A DNA stretch of 64,000 nt from JABMQF01 sp964563755 (GCA_964563755.1 CAZLYC010000007.1:1-64000), one strand, 5' to 3'. Shown: positions 52,243 through 61,673, numbered from the stretch's first letter. Program-made: numbers and translations. The notes: generated from the letters alone by a model not told the origin.

Positions 52243-52395
52243 TTACTTCTTGATGTAAAATGATGATTCGTATGATAATGAGTCAGAGAAGTGCAACAGG
52301 CTCAGAGCGTCGAGCATAGTCTTGCCATAGAAATGATCGTTCATGCGCTGCTGCTGCGTGAACTTGACAAGAATGTTGTATTTTGCCCCTCCCAT
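52243..52395 (-). CDS. Small hypothetical protein in the pyrE-pyrF gap
   Basis: 50 residues beginning MGGAKYNILVKFTQQQRMND. A TATA-like tttaaata (52419-52426 on the minus strand) lies 27-28 nt before the ATG, matching the leaderless pattern. No family recognised. The rest of the 52059-52531 gap holds the pyr operon promoter (cttataatgata near 52115) and nothing else I can support. Confidence 0.55.
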   Translation of the reverse strand: MGGAKYNILVKFTQQQRMNDHFYGKTMLDALSLLHFSDSLSYESSFYIKK

Positions 52396-52531
52396 GTGCT
52401 ACAAAAAACGAAAGGAGCTATTTAAAGTTTGTGCTGTCACTACCATAAAGATAAAACGAAAGAAACCGGTGTATGCAACCGTCATGAGACTACAAAAAGG
52501 TATTAAATAAGCATGATAAAACCTCTATAAA

Positions 52532-53515
52532 ATGATGTCCGACAAACTTCTAGAAGCGATAGACCGCAAGAAGAACCCTTGCGTCGTAGGCCTTGACCCA
52601 ACTATAGACAAGATACCTGCAGACCTAGTGAGGACAGATACAATTTCAGGAGCGGCGAATGCTATAAAAGAGTTCAACCTAAGACTGATAGATGCTATAG
52701 CTGACCTTGTGCCTGCAGTCAAGCCGCAGATAGCATTCTACGAACAATACGGAAGCGAAGGATTCAGGGCATTCGAAGACACTGTGCGATTCGCAAGGTC
52801 GAAAGGCCTCATAGTGATATCTGACAGCAAACGAGGAGATATAGGCAGCACATCAGAAGCGTATGCAAGAGGACAGCTTGGAAAGGTCAGGACCAAAAGG
52901 ACAGATATGTATTCAATCAATGCATCATATCTGACAGTCAACCCTTATCTCGGAAGCGATGGCCTGAAGCCATTCATAGATGTGTGCAAAGAATATGACA
53001 AAGGGATATTCATACTTGTAAAGACAAGCAACCCAAGCTCAGGAGAGCTGCAGGACAGGCTGGTCGAGATAAATGATGATGAAAGAAAGACACTTGAGAA
53101 TCTTGGCGTGATGCTTGATTCCAACAAGACAGAATTGTACAACCTTGTCGCTCTTCAAGTCAACAAACAAGCACAAGGACTCAGAGGAAACAGAGGATAC
53201 TCACCAATCGGAGCAGTAGTCGGAGCAACTTATCCCTCACAGGCAGAGACACTAAGAAAGATAATGCCTAACTCAATATTCTTAGTCCCAGGCTACGGAG
53301 CGCAGGGAGCGACAGCAAAAGACATAACAAACTGCTTCAACAATGACGGATACGGAGCAGTTGTCAATTCATCAAGAGGAATCATCTTCGCATACGAAAA
53401 GATCGGAAAGCCTGAGAAGTTTGCAGACGCTGCAAGAGACGCAACAGTAGCGATGATAAAAGACATCAACAAGGCGCTTAGTGACGCTGGAAAATTACCT
53501 AATGCTTGGAAGTAA
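52532..53515 (+). CDS. pyrF: Orotidine 5'-phosphate decarboxylase, long (type 2) form
   Basis: 327 residues. VGLDPT near the start, PAVKPQIAFYEQYG and ISDSKRGDIGSTSEAYA with the catalytic KxxD pair; VVGATYP and PGYGAQGATAKD near the end bind phosphate. The length and motif style match the bacterial type 2 enzyme rather than the shorter (about 210-230 residue) archaeal type. It makes UMP from OMP, the last step served by the operon on the other strand. An ATG at 52535 is an alternative start. Confidence 0.93.
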   Translation: MMSDKLLEAIDRKKNPCVVGLDPTIDKIPADLVRTDTISGAANAIKEFNLRLIDAIADLVPAVKPQIAFYEQYGSEGFRAFEDTVRFARSKGLIVISDSKRGDIGSTSEAYARGQLGKVRTKRTDMYSINASYLTVNPYLGSDGLKPFIDVCKEYDKGIFILVKTSNPSSGELQDRLVEINDDERKTLENLGVMLDSNKTELYNLVALQVNKQAQGLRGNRGYSPIGAVVGATYPSQAETLRKIMPNSIFLVPGYGAQGATAKDITNCFNNDGYGAVVNSSRGIIFAYEKIGKPEKFADAARDATVAMIKDINKALSDAGKLPNAWK

Positions 53516-53986
53516 TCAAGAGAATTCCTCATCGACCTTCCTGCAATAATCCCTTATCCTATCTATTACTGACGCAAGCAAGTACTGCTCTATCTTCTCG
53601 TTGAATATGACTGACAGGTTGTCGAACTCAGTTATCCTGTAGCTGTTTCTGACTTTTTCTACAAGGAAAATATCCCTAAGTCTCTTTATCTGCCTGCGCA
53701 CATTAGATGACGCGACACCTACAAGAGAAAGATTGTGCTGCTTCCTTGAAGCTATGACTGCATCACGTATCTTGTCAGAGCTAAGAAAAACGTTTTCCTT
53801 CTTAGCACTCAACAGCACAAACAGTATGTCAACTATTATGTCCCTTGAATCACCAGGCTGGAGAAGTCCTGAAGAAAGGCATAATTTGCGGACTAGCTCA
53901 CGCCTCTCAAGTTCGTAAGGCTTCTCATAACGCCTAAGCGTAATCTCCGATATGGGAGTATCTCTACTTATCTTCAATAGATTCAT
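53516..53986 (-). CDS. Winged-helix-like hypothetical protein
   Basis: 156 residues from the ATG at 53986, which overlaps the upstream gene's TGA (ATGA) after gggtgac. The middle (about 55-115) has a helix-turn-helix look: SSDKIRDAVIAS followed by VASSNVRRQIKRLRDIFLVEK, shown here in two parts, then RNSYRITEF as a wing. It could be a DNA-binding regulator or a subunit of a type known only from these archaea. It converges with pyrF. Confidence 0.6.
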   Translation of the reverse strand: MNLLKISRDTPISEITLRRYEKPYELERRELVRKLCLSSGLLQPGDSRDIIVDILFVLLSAKKENVFLSSDKIRDAVIASRKQHNLSLVGVASSNVRRQIKRLRDIFLVEKVRNSYRITEFDNLSVIFNEKIEQYLLASVIDRIRDYCRKVDEEFS

Positions 53987-54177
53987 TTTGTCACCCAATA
54001 TTTGGCTTCATCAGCCACAACATAACATATACTATGTCCTGCATCGTTTAAATAGCTCATCACGTCAAGTCCAGTGTCCAGTGAGTAGCCTAAACCTGTG
54101 AAAAATGGTCGCATAGAAGCCATAACGTATAAATTGAACTGTCCAGTGAATGACAGGAAGTTTTGAGAGAAAATCAT
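53983..54177 (-). CDS. Small hypothetical protein coupled to the winged-helix gene
   Basis: 64 residues from the ATG at 54177; ATG codons at 54123 and 54114 give 46 or 43 residues and are also possible because a TATA-like tttata lies between. The 4-nt overlap with the next gene supports coding. No family recognised. Confidence 0.45.
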   Translation of the reverse strand: MIFSQNFLSFTGQFNLYVMASMRPFFTGLGYSLDTGLDVMSYLNDAGHSICYVVADEAKYWVTK

Positions 54178-54215
54178 TAAACAATGAATAAAACACGAAC
54201 TTATGATATTATTCA

Positions 54216-54311
54216 GTTACGCCACGCTCGCACCGAATGTCTTTTGTGTTGTTGTTTGCCGAACTGCAATGGTTCTAGAAAATTTGTCTGCTGCTCGCTA
54301 GGTGGCGTAAC
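54216..54311 (-). ncRNA. Structured 3' element, copy C
   Basis: 96 nt. Minus-strand arms GTTACGCCAC and GTGGCGTAAC form a 10-bp stem. The inside has CTAGCGAGC, a central TTGCAGTTCGGCAAA (variant of GTTGGGCGAA) and TGCGAGC. It begins 7 nt downstream of the stop of the gene at 54319, in that gene's direction. The outer pairs GTTA/TAAC differ from copies A and B but remain complementary. Confidence 0.6.
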
Positions 54312-54318
54312 TGGCGAT

Positions 54319-55983
54319 TTATTGTTTAGGAATCCACTCGAACAGAGTAAGATTGAAAGTATCTGAATCTAGCTTTGACTTCTGCTCATCAGAAATAGAC
54401 TCGAAAGTGTGCTCAACATAATAATTGGTCGGCTTTATTGAGCCAGGCACGTGTTCAACATTAAGACTCGTTTGTTTTTGTGCAGAAACATCGCCTAACA
54501 GTCCATTAAGATGTCTCATCGTCTGGTAATCATAGAATGCGCAATTCAATGAAAGCCAATCCTGAAGAGAGTCATAGCCAAGCCAGCTCCCTTTTGCAGG
54601 CAATGCAGAAAAGAACTTCCTGAAATATGATTCGGATGTCTCTCTCACAACATCATTTCCTGAACGATACCTGACAATCCTATCCTTTGGAGCGACAAAA
54701 ATACCTTTCGATATCTCTATCTTAAGAGGCAACCCTTGCGAGCCACTGAAAACATGAAGCTTGTCGCTACCATCAGAACTGATAAAAAACCTGCTTCCTT
54801 CCAACACTTTAGACGCAGGAAATATGAAACCCACATCGCCATCTTTTATCTCTGCACCCATGCTAAACACCAGATTGTTGTAGTTCTTTCCTGAGAACTT
54901 ATGGAACACAGAATCCTCTGAAGAGATGAAACCTCTCTCAATTATCCTATACACCTCATCAACTGGCGCAAAATAACTCACAAAACCATTGCTCAGAAAA
55001 TCCTCAAAGCGATCTTTTGATTCTATCCTTGATTTAGCATCATGATTCACCCTGTGGAGTGAAAGTATCTTCTCAAATAACGCAGATTCGACACACTTAT
55101 CTGAATTTACAGAAGCGAGCTGCTCTTTTAGAGCAAAATAATCCCCTATCACATCCAAAGCGTCCCGCCCCACAAGACCATGCTCTGTATAGAACCCAGT
55201 GAAACGCCCAAGCGCCTCCTGTATCTCAATCATCTCAACAGAAGAAGGCACGTTCTTCAGCCTTTCAAGAGGAGCGATAAAATGATCCTCATCAAAGAAC
55301 AGCACAGGAAGCCCTGCTCCTGAACAATCCCCTGACCAGCACCTATTCTTCGAGTCGATGTTAAGATACGATGAAGAATACCAATCCAATATCGGCATGA
55401 CTTCTGACTCAACCTGCTCCAATGCACGCGACTTCTTTGCCAACTCAACATCATCAGCGATAGACTTGTGCTCCTTCATCAGCAAGGAATGCTTCTTAGC
55501 TATCGTGAAAGCAAGATTGCGCATGCTCTTGACAAGACCATCCCTCATACCTGGCGGAAGATAGTCACCGCGGTCTATCTTCCATCTTCTGTAGAAAGCA
55601 CGCAGCATCCTGAACACAGACAATGCCTCATCAAGTTTCTTCCTGTCACGCTCAAAATCAGATATTGATTCGGGGTCGCCTACAAGACGCATTATCTTCT
55701 GAGACATGGACCTGAATCTTGATACTATGCCGTCAGAAAGGTTTGACTTGAACACATTCAGCTTCTGTGAATAAATGTCAGGATTAAACCCGAGAGAAGC
55801 ATTAATTTTTTTAAACCCTGAAAGTTCATAATAGCGCTCAAGCTTCCTTATCTCGCAATCCATCTCCTCAAGATCGCCAGGCGATATCCGCATTATCCGC
55901 TGAATCGTCCTGTCCCAACCTCTTTGGAAAGTCGAGCCGTACAGCCTCTCAAGTGGAGAGGCCAGAGTTATATTTCCAAGCAA
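54319..55983 (-). CDS. Large helical hypothetical protein
   Basis: 554 residues. The first half is helical (about 1-330); the second half has YRIIERGFISSEDSVFHKFS and NLVFSMGAEI, then GFIFPASKVLEGSRFFI, resembling the layout of hypothetical helical proteins from the same genome neighbourhood. No signal or membrane helix, no recognised motif. Structured element C follows its stop. Confidence 0.6.
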   Translation of the reverse strand: MLGNITLASPLERLYGSTFQRGWDRTIQRIMRISPGDLEEMDCEIRKLERYYELSGFKKINASLGFNPDIYSQKLNVFKSNLSDGIVSRFRSMSQKIMRLVGDPESISDFERDRKKLDEALSVFRMLRAFYRRWKIDRGDYLPPGMRDGLVKSMRNLAFTIAKKHSLLMKEHKSIADDVELAKKSRALEQVESEVMPILDWYSSSYLNIDSKNRCWSGDCSGAGLPVLFFDEDHFIAPLERLKNVPSSVEMIEIQEALGRFTGFYTEHGLVGRDALDVIGDYFALKEQLASVNSDKCVESALFEKILSLHRVNHDAKSRIESKDRFEDFLSNGFVSYFAPVDEVYRIIERGFISSEDSVFHKFSGKNYNNLVFSMGAEIKDGDVGFIFPASKVLEGSRFFISSDGSDKLHVFSGSQGLPLKIEISKGIFVAPKDRIVRYRSGNDVVRETSESYFRKFFSALPAKGSWLGYDSLQDWLSLNCAFYDYQTMRHLNGLLGDVSAQKQTSLNVEHVPGSIKPTNYYVEHTFESISDEQKSKLDSDTFNLTLFEWIPKQ

Positions 55984-56158
55984 ACTTAACTACCCCGTTT
56001 TTGAACATCAACAGCGATAGCCTGTTTAAAAATGTTAGCGACGAAAATCAGAAAATCAGAAAAAATCACATAACAACAATCAAATCATCGCAAAAATAAA
56101 AAATAAATCAGCAGAAAATGCGCAAAGCTTTTTATATCACCTATGCTACAAAAAATAT

Positions 56159-57538
56159 ATGGAAACAGAAACCAATAATGATGCAAAAAATGATACGCAG
56201 CACAAAGAAAAAGCTGCAGATAAGAATGGGAATGGCAACGGAAATACTGTGACTGCCCCACCTAAAAAGTTCCTTTTCGTATCATGGGAAAGCCTCAGCG
56301 GAGACCTCGCATGGCAGATAAAGAAAGAAGGCCACGAGGTCAAGGTATACATAAAATCAGAGGATGACAAGGATGTCTATGATGGAATACTCGAAAAAGT
56401 AGATGACTGGACAAAACACACCGACTGGGCAGATGTCATTGTCTTTGACGATATAGGTTTTGGTGAAGCAGCAGATAAACTCAGGGCAGCAGGAAAACTT
56501 GTAGTCGGAGGCAGCAAATACACAGACCAGCTCGAGGAAGACCGCGAGTTCGGACAGAACGAGATGAAAAGAGTAGGTATGCTTGTCTTGCCGCACTGGG
56601 ATTTCTCAGAATTCAATGCAGGTATAGACTTCATAAAACAGAACCCTGGCAGGTACGTGTTCAAGCCATCAGGCAATACCTCCTCAGAACAGAAAGGGAT
56701 ACTATTCCTAGGACAAGAAGAAGACGGTAGGGACATAATAGAGATACTTGAACAGAACAAGAAATCCTGGGCCAAGAAGATAAAGAAATTCCAGCTGCAG
56801 AAAATGGCAGTAGGTGTCGAGATAGCGGTCGGGGCGTTCTTCAACGGAAAAGAGTTCATAACGCCGATAAATGTCAATTTCGAACACAAGAAATTATTCC
56901 CGGGAGACATAGGCCCATACACAGGAGAGATGGGAACACTCATGTTCTGGTCAAACACCAATGCAATATTTGATAGCACGCTAGCGAAGATAAAAGAAGA
57001 CCTCGCGAAATCCGGCTATGTTGGATACATAGACATAAACTGCATAGTCAATGCAAAGGGAATATACCCTCTTGAATTCACTTCAAGATTCGGCTATCCG
57101 ACAATAAGCATACAGATGGAAGGAGTCACAAGCCCGTGGTCAGATTTCCTCTACGGAATAGCGAAAGGAGATAAGTTTGAACTCAAGACAAAGAAAGGAT
57201 TCCAGGTGGGAGTCGTCATTGCAGTCCCTCCATTCCCATTCGATGACAAGAAAGAGTTCTTCATATACAAGGACCTGTCCATAATCTTCAAGAAACCAAG
57301 CCTTGAAGGGATGCACATAGGTGACGTGAAGATAATAAATGATGTGTGGGTCCTTGCAGGAGAGACAGGATACGCGCTCATCGTCACAGGTTCAGGGATG
57401 ACTGTCGGTGAAGCGAGAAAGCAGGCATACTCAAGAATAAAGAGCATAATACTGCAGAACATGTACTACCGCACAGACATAGGCGAGAAATGGCCTTCTG
57501 ATTCTGATAAGCTTCTGACCTGGGGATACATGCACTAG
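56159..57538 (+). CDS. PurD-like ATP-grasp protein
   Basis: 459 residues. A low-complexity Asn/Lys tail (1-35) precedes a pre-ATP-grasp domain (FLFVSWESLSGDLAWQIKKE). The ATP-grasp core follows: FKPSGNTSSEQKG, KMAVGVEIAVGAFFNG, GYIDINCIVNAKGIYPLEFT (about 310-330) with the metal ligands. This is the plan of phosphoribosylamine-glycine ligase, but the substrate loop differs from true PurD, so another carboxylate-amine ligation is possible. It starts a small operon with the GNAT and YkgJ-type genes (18-nt gap, then overlap). Confidence 0.75.
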   Translation: METETNNDAKNDTQHKEKAADKNGNGNGNTVTAPPKKFLFVSWESLSGDLAWQIKKEGHEVKVYIKSEDDKDVYDGILEKVDDWTKHTDWADVIVFDDIGFGEAADKLRAAGKLVVGGSKYTDQLEEDREFGQNEMKRVGMLVLPHWDFSEFNAGIDFIKQNPGRYVFKPSGNTSSEQKGILFLGQEEDGRDIIEILEQNKKSWAKKIKKFQLQKMAVGVEIAVGAFFNGKEFITPINVNFEHKKLFPGDIGPYTGEMGTLMFWSNTNAIFDSTLAKIKEDLAKSGYVGYIDINCIVNAKGIYPLEFTSRFGYPTISIQMEGVTSPWSDFLYGIAKGDKFELKTKKGFQVGVVIAVPPFPFDDKKEFFIYKDLSIIFKKPSLEGMHIGDVKIINDVWVLAGETGYALIVTGSGMTVGEARKQAYSRIKSIILQNMYYRTDIGEKWPSDSDKLLTWGYMH

Positions 57539-57556
57539 AAAGGGGAAACAGTTATA

Positions 57557-58456
57557 ATGACTTCTCTTGTGTTCAAGGCAGTAGACGACCTCGAACAATG
57601 CCACGAGCTTTGGGAAAGATTCAGCCCGAAAAAGACTGTCTGGGACTTCTGGGACATAGCGAAATCATTCAACCTAGGATATAGTCATAAGCCATATTTC
57701 ATCGTCGGAAACAAAGGCGGAAAAGACATAGGGATACTTCCTCTTGAAAAATACGTCGATGAAGACGGCAAAGACGCTGCTGATTTCTTCGGCTCAGACT
57801 ACCCTGAGAGAAGGACATTCTACATAAACGACAAGAGTCTCGTAAATGATTTTCTAAAACAAGCACCTCCAAACACGACACTCATGAACATAGCTCCTTC
57901 TGAGAAAGAATTCGCGGATATCGAGCCTGACTCAGAATCATATTCTCTTAACCTGGCAAAACACAGTTATGACATAGAGAAATATTTCCAAACATTCAGC
58001 GGAAAGCATAAGAAGAACATGAAACATGACCTTAAACAGCTGGAACAGATGGATTTCAGGACAGAGATCAACAACATCGATGACCTTCCAAGACTCGCGA
58101 AGCTCAGCATCAAACGTTTCGGTGCGGAATCAGACTTCAACTCGCCACAATTCAATAAAAGCATACAGATACTTGTCGAGAATGCCGCAAAACTCAAACT
58201 GCTGCAGCTGCTAAGTATAAAACTTGACGGCAAGACTGTCGCATCAGAGATAGCATTCAACCATAACGGAATATATACTGTACTTATCGGCGGCTCAGAC
58301 CCTGAAATAAACAATCTCGGAAAGCTGCTCAATGTAGAGCACATCAAGAACGCCGCAAGACTTAAAGTCCCGATGATAGATTTCATGACGTGCGAGAGCG
58401 GATGGAAGAAACTATGGAACCTGGACCAGACAATTCTGTACATATTCACGAACTGA
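57557..58456 (+). CDS. GNAT-fold acyltransferase (acetyltransf_6-like)
   Basis: 299 residues. Two GNAT-like halves: the second has SGKHKKNMKHDLKQLEQM (about 135-152), LSIKRFGAES and KLDGKTVASEIAFNHNGIYT (about 215-235), typical of the FemAB/BioF2-type acetyltransf_6 family that transfers acyl or aminoacyl groups. The start is ATG 18 nt after the ATP-grasp stop with aggggaaac upstream. The two may act on the same metabolite or cell-surface precursor. Confidence 0.7.
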   Translation: MTSLVFKAVDDLEQCHELWERFSPKKTVWDFWDIAKSFNLGYSHKPYFIVGNKGGKDIGILPLEKYVDEDGKDAADFFGSDYPERRTFYINDKSLVNDFLKQAPPNTTLMNIAPSEKEFADIEPDSESYSLNLAKHSYDIEKYFQTFSGKHKKNMKHDLKQLEQMDFRTEINNIDDLPRLAKLSIKRFGAESDFNSPQFNKSIQILVENAAKLKLLQLLSIKLDGKTVASEIAFNHNGIYTVLIGGSDPEINNLGKLLNVEHIKNAARLKVPMIDFMTCESGWKKLWNLDQTILYIFTN

Positions 58457-58995
58457 ACATACATCCTTGCGTCAGATGCAAAGAACACTGCTGCATAGGC
58501 TGCTACGGAACATTCATAACCCTTGGCGACCTCAAGAGGATAGCAAAAGCTACAGGAAAGAAGCCCCAGGAATTCGCCACATATGCAGACATCTCATCCG
58601 ACCCTGAAGAACAGGAAGAAGTGATAAAAGAGAGGACGCACAGCTATTTCGAATACTCTAAAGATGGAAAGATACTTCAGCTAAAAAGCAAACCCAACGG
58701 CGAATGCATATTCCTAAAAGACCTGAAATGCTCAATCTACAACTCACGTCCGCTGATATGCAAAATATTCCCCATAGGATTCAGGAAGACAAAAGAAGGA
58801 GTGAAACTCTTGATAGAAGAAGAGGATGAGCATTGCCCTGCGACTGCAGGAAAATCCATACCAGACATACTCAAGTTCCTAGGCTTCAGCGAGAAAGAGG
58901 CAATGCAACTGATTACACAATTTCTAGAAGAAATAGAAGAATACAAATTAAAAATCAGTTCAGTCTCAAACGAAAACCTCAATCAATACGCTTGA
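58402..58995 (+). CDS. YkgJ-family Cys-cluster protein
   Basis: About 197 residues from the ATG at 58402 (58414 is nearly as good); overlaps the GNAT gene by about 55 nt. CVRCKEHCCIGCYG (about 26-39), then GECIFLKDLKCSIYNSRPLI followed by CKIFP, gives the CxxC...CxxxxxxC...RPxxCxxFP pattern of the YkgJ family, thought to bind a metal or iron-sulfur cluster. Third gene of the ATP-grasp operon. Confidence 0.82.
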   Translation: MEETMEPGPDNSVHIHELNIHPCVRCKEHCCIGCYGTFITLGDLKRIAKATGKKPQEFATYADISSDPEEQEEVIKERTHSYFEYSKDGKILQLKSKPNGECIFLKDLKCSIYNSRPLICKIFPIGFRKTKEGVKLLIEEEDEHCPATAGKSIPDILKFLGFSEKEAMQLITQFLEEIEEYKLKISSVSNENLNQYA

Positions 58996-59051
58996 CAGAA
59001 CAAAAAGATAAAAACAGAACATAATACTGACAATAGCAACAATACAAAAAC

Positions 59052-60551
59052 TTATTCTATAATCCAGCCATCATACTGCTCAAGATAATCCTTCGCGTAT
59101 GCAAGCTTCTGCTTATTCTCAGCGTATATCGTGAACAGCTTATCCCCTTTCTTGACCTTGTCGCCCACATGATAATAAAGGAAGATGCCTGCTCCCTTGT
59201 CAAAAGGTGCGCCCGCAACCCTCGCAATCCTAGATATGCTTATGTTATCTATGTGAGATATCTTACCGTCACGGCATGCCTTGAAATCAAAAGTGTACTT
59301 GCCGAAACTTATCTTCCTGTAATCAGTTATCCTGGCACCCTGCGCCTGGATTATATTCATCATCGCCTGCCATGCCTTCCCTGACTCGAGAATCTGCTTG
59401 GCATGATTGTAACCGTGACGTGATTTCCATCCTGGAAGAGGATATGCTTCCATTATCTCAGCAGCCATAAGAAGACCTTTCTGCTTGAGGTCTCTTGGAG
59501 CATTCGGATGATTCCCAAGGACCCACAGGACATCACGCGCCTCAAGCGCAGGACCTATACCATTGCCGATGGGCTGTGAACCGTCTGTAATTATGACCTT
59601 AATCTCCATATTCAGCTTCCTTCCCACTTTCATGAAAAGCTCCTTCAGGCGCTTCGCCTTGTCGATACGCTCGACCTTCGCACCTCTGCCGACAGGTATG
59701 TCTATCAGTATATGCGTCGCTGATACGCTTCCTTTCTTAGCAAGGATGGACGCAAGAAGCTGACCTTCAGCATCGACGCTCAACGGATGCTCGACAGTTA
59801 TTATCTTATCATCAGCAGGCGCCAGGTTCACTGCGCCTCCCCATGTTATGCAGCCGCCGACACGATCGACCACCTGCTTTATCTGCTCCATGCTCAGGTT
59901 CACATTGCAGAGCACTTCCATAGTGTCTGCAGTCCCTGCAGGAGATGTTATTGAACGTGAAGATGTCTTAGGCATACAGTATCCTGCTGCCACAAGTATC
60001 GGAACAACAAGCATGGTCGTCCTGTTACCCGCAACACCTCCTATGCAGTGCTTGTCCACAACAGGAAAACGGTCAACCTTCAGTATCTTTCCTGTATTTA
60101 TCATCGCCTTAGTCAGCGCAACAGTCTCGTCCAGGTCTATGCCCTTAGTGTAGCCACCTGCAACAAAGTAAGTTATCTCAACACTTGTGAGCTTGTTATG
60201 TACAATGTCCTGTATTATAGCGTTGATTTCCTCTGACGAAAGCTTATGACCATCAAGCTTCTTCTTTATGTATGTGATTGACTTGGGCTTCTCCTCAAGA
60301 GATATACTCACAACAGAACCCTGCTTCACACCAATCTTGACAAGAACCTCTTCCATGAGCCCTATATGCCCCTGCTTTACAAGCTTTTCAGACATGGCTA
60401 TATCAAGAACCACGACTGTCGACTGGTTGCCCCTGCTGACCCTAAGCCTGTCACCTGTGTGCAGGTCAAGCATCAGAGCATCCTTCTTGTTCAATATGCC
60501 GACCAGCGTTCCGCCAGTCATTATATCGACGTCCTTGACCTTGAACTTCAT
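59052..60551 (-). CDS. deoA: AMP phosphorylase
   Basis: 499 residues. Has the archaeal N-terminal extension (about 1-85) absent from thymidine phosphorylase, then KHCIGGVAGNRTT (about 165-177), TSSRSITSPAGTADTME (about 195-211) and the C-terminal biotinyl-like barrel. It splits AMP with phosphate to adenine and ribose 1,5-bisphosphate, the entry to the archaeal AMP-to-RuBisCO III pathway. The partner genes (R15P isomerase, RuBisCO) are not in the window. It lies 10 nt after the AI-2E-type transporter gene. Confidence 0.93.
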   Translation of the reverse strand: MKFKVKDVDIMTGGTLVGILNKKDALMLDLHTGDRLRVSRGNQSTVVVLDIAMSEKLVKQGHIGLMEEVLVKIGVKQGSVVSISLEEKPKSITYIKKKLDGHKLSSEEINAIIQDIVHNKLTSVEITYFVAGGYTKGIDLDETVALTKAMINTGKILKVDRFPVVDKHCIGGVAGNRTTMLVVPILVAAGYCMPKTSSRSITSPAGTADTMEVLCNVNLSMEQIKQVVDRVGGCITWGGAVNLAPADDKIITVEHPLSVDAEGQLLASILAKKGSVSATHILIDIPVGRGAKVERIDKAKRLKELFMKVGRKLNMEIKVIITDGSQPIGNGIGPALEARDVLWVLGNHPNAPRDLKQKGLLMAAEIMEAYPLPGWKSRHGYNHAKQILESGKAWQAMMNIIQAQGARITDYRKISFGKYTFDFKACRDGKISHIDNISISRIARVAGAPFDKGAGIFLYYHVGDKVKKGDKLFTIYAENKQKLAYAKDYLEQYDGWIIE

Positions 60552-60561
60552 TTTTGAGCAC

Positions 60562-61662
60562 CTAGAGAGCGAGATTATCCTTCTCAGTCTCGTATATCTT
60601 TATAACAGCGACGAAAAGAGTCAGCAGAATCGGCCCTACAATCACTCCCACAACACCGAACAAAGCTATTCCCCCGAAAACACCCAGCAGTATGAGCAAA
60701 GGATGAACCTTAGCATGCGATGCTATTATCTTCGGCTTGAGAATATTATCTATGGTCGATATCAAGAGAGCTCCGTATGCCGCAAGACCTAAAGCCCGCC
60801 ACATCAACGATGAATCAGCTATGATCATGCCGTTAAAAAGCATGGAACCCGCAACAAAGAGCCACACGAGAGAAGCACCTATGAATGGTATGAACGCTGC
60901 GAGGACAGTGAGCAACCCAAAAAGTATAGGAGAAGAGACTTTGAAAAAATAAAAGCCTATTCCCGCGACAATGCCCTGGACAATCGCAAGGACTATCGCA
61001 CCATATATTGTCGCATATATTATATCATTGAAATGCTGGAATACCCTGTCACTGTGAGATTGCTTCATGGGAAGCATCCTCTTGACATAATCGACCATGC
61101 CTGCCCCCTCGACAAGCATATAGTAAAGCGCAAACATGGTTATGAAAATGTGAAGCACTAAACCAGGTATGTTAAGTATGAAATCTGACAGCTTCGTGAA
61201 CACTGCCGCGGATATGAACGTGAATATCTTCACAAAATCAAGATTCATGAGGAACGGGAACTCAGAAATCAAAGTGCTCCATAGACTATGAGCGCTGCAT
61301 ACCACTCCTTCGCCCTCTGCGCAGAAACTATCAACAGATTCCTTGTCTATGAAGACCTGCTTGACCTTGCCATAGCTGTCGACAGACTCTTTTGTTAGGA
61401 CTCCTCCTATGATAACTACAGGAACAAGGAATAATATGAGAAGCAATAATATCATGATAAACGCTGAAACCTTAGGAAAAGATATCCGTGATGAAAGCCG
61501 CTTATGAAGAGGATGAAGTATGTATGCAAGCATAGCACTTAGCAGCAGAGTCGCTATGAACGGCCTCACAATAAGCACCGCTATCGCCAATGTGCACAAA
61601 AAGAACAATATGAAAAAAAGCTTGTGATTCTTCTCCCCTTTTTCCTGCTTCTTTGATTTCAC
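60562..61662 (-). CDS. AI-2E family (TqsA/PerM-like) membrane transporter
   Basis: 366 residues with eight predicted membrane helices in the PerM pattern: a three-helix start (FILFFLCTLAIAVLIVRPFI), an outside loop (about 85-135) and the C-terminal set containing AFIPFIGASLVW and PILFGLLTVL. Family members export signals or other small molecules; the substrate here is unknown. It lies between the PH-like membrane gene and AMP phosphorylase, co-transcribed by spacing. Confidence 0.87.
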   Translation of the reverse strand: MKSKKQEKGEKNHKLFFILFFLCTLAIAVLIVRPFIATLLLSAMLAYILHPLHKRLSSRISFPKVSAFIMILLLLILFLVPVVIIGGVLTKESVDSYGKVKQVFIDKESVDSFCAEGEGVVCSAHSLWSTLISEFPFLMNLDFVKIFTFISAAVFTKLSDFILNIPGLVLHIFITMFALYYMLVEGAGMVDYVKRMLPMKQSHSDRVFQHFNDIIYATIYGAIVLAIVQGIVAGIGFYFFKVSSPILFGLLTVLAAFIPFIGASLVWLFVAGSMLFNGMIIADSSLMWRALGLAAYGALLISTIDNILKPKIIASHAKVHPLLILLGVFGGIALFGVVGVIVGPILLTLFVAVIKIYETEKDNLAL

Positions 61663-61673
61663 AAAACACCTCT

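Noticed and set aside
39088..54311. The GCCAC-bounded elements as integron attC sites
   Set aside because: They lack the RYYYAAC/GTTRRRY core sites, and are scattered through ordinary operons on both strands, not in a cassette array next to the integrase.
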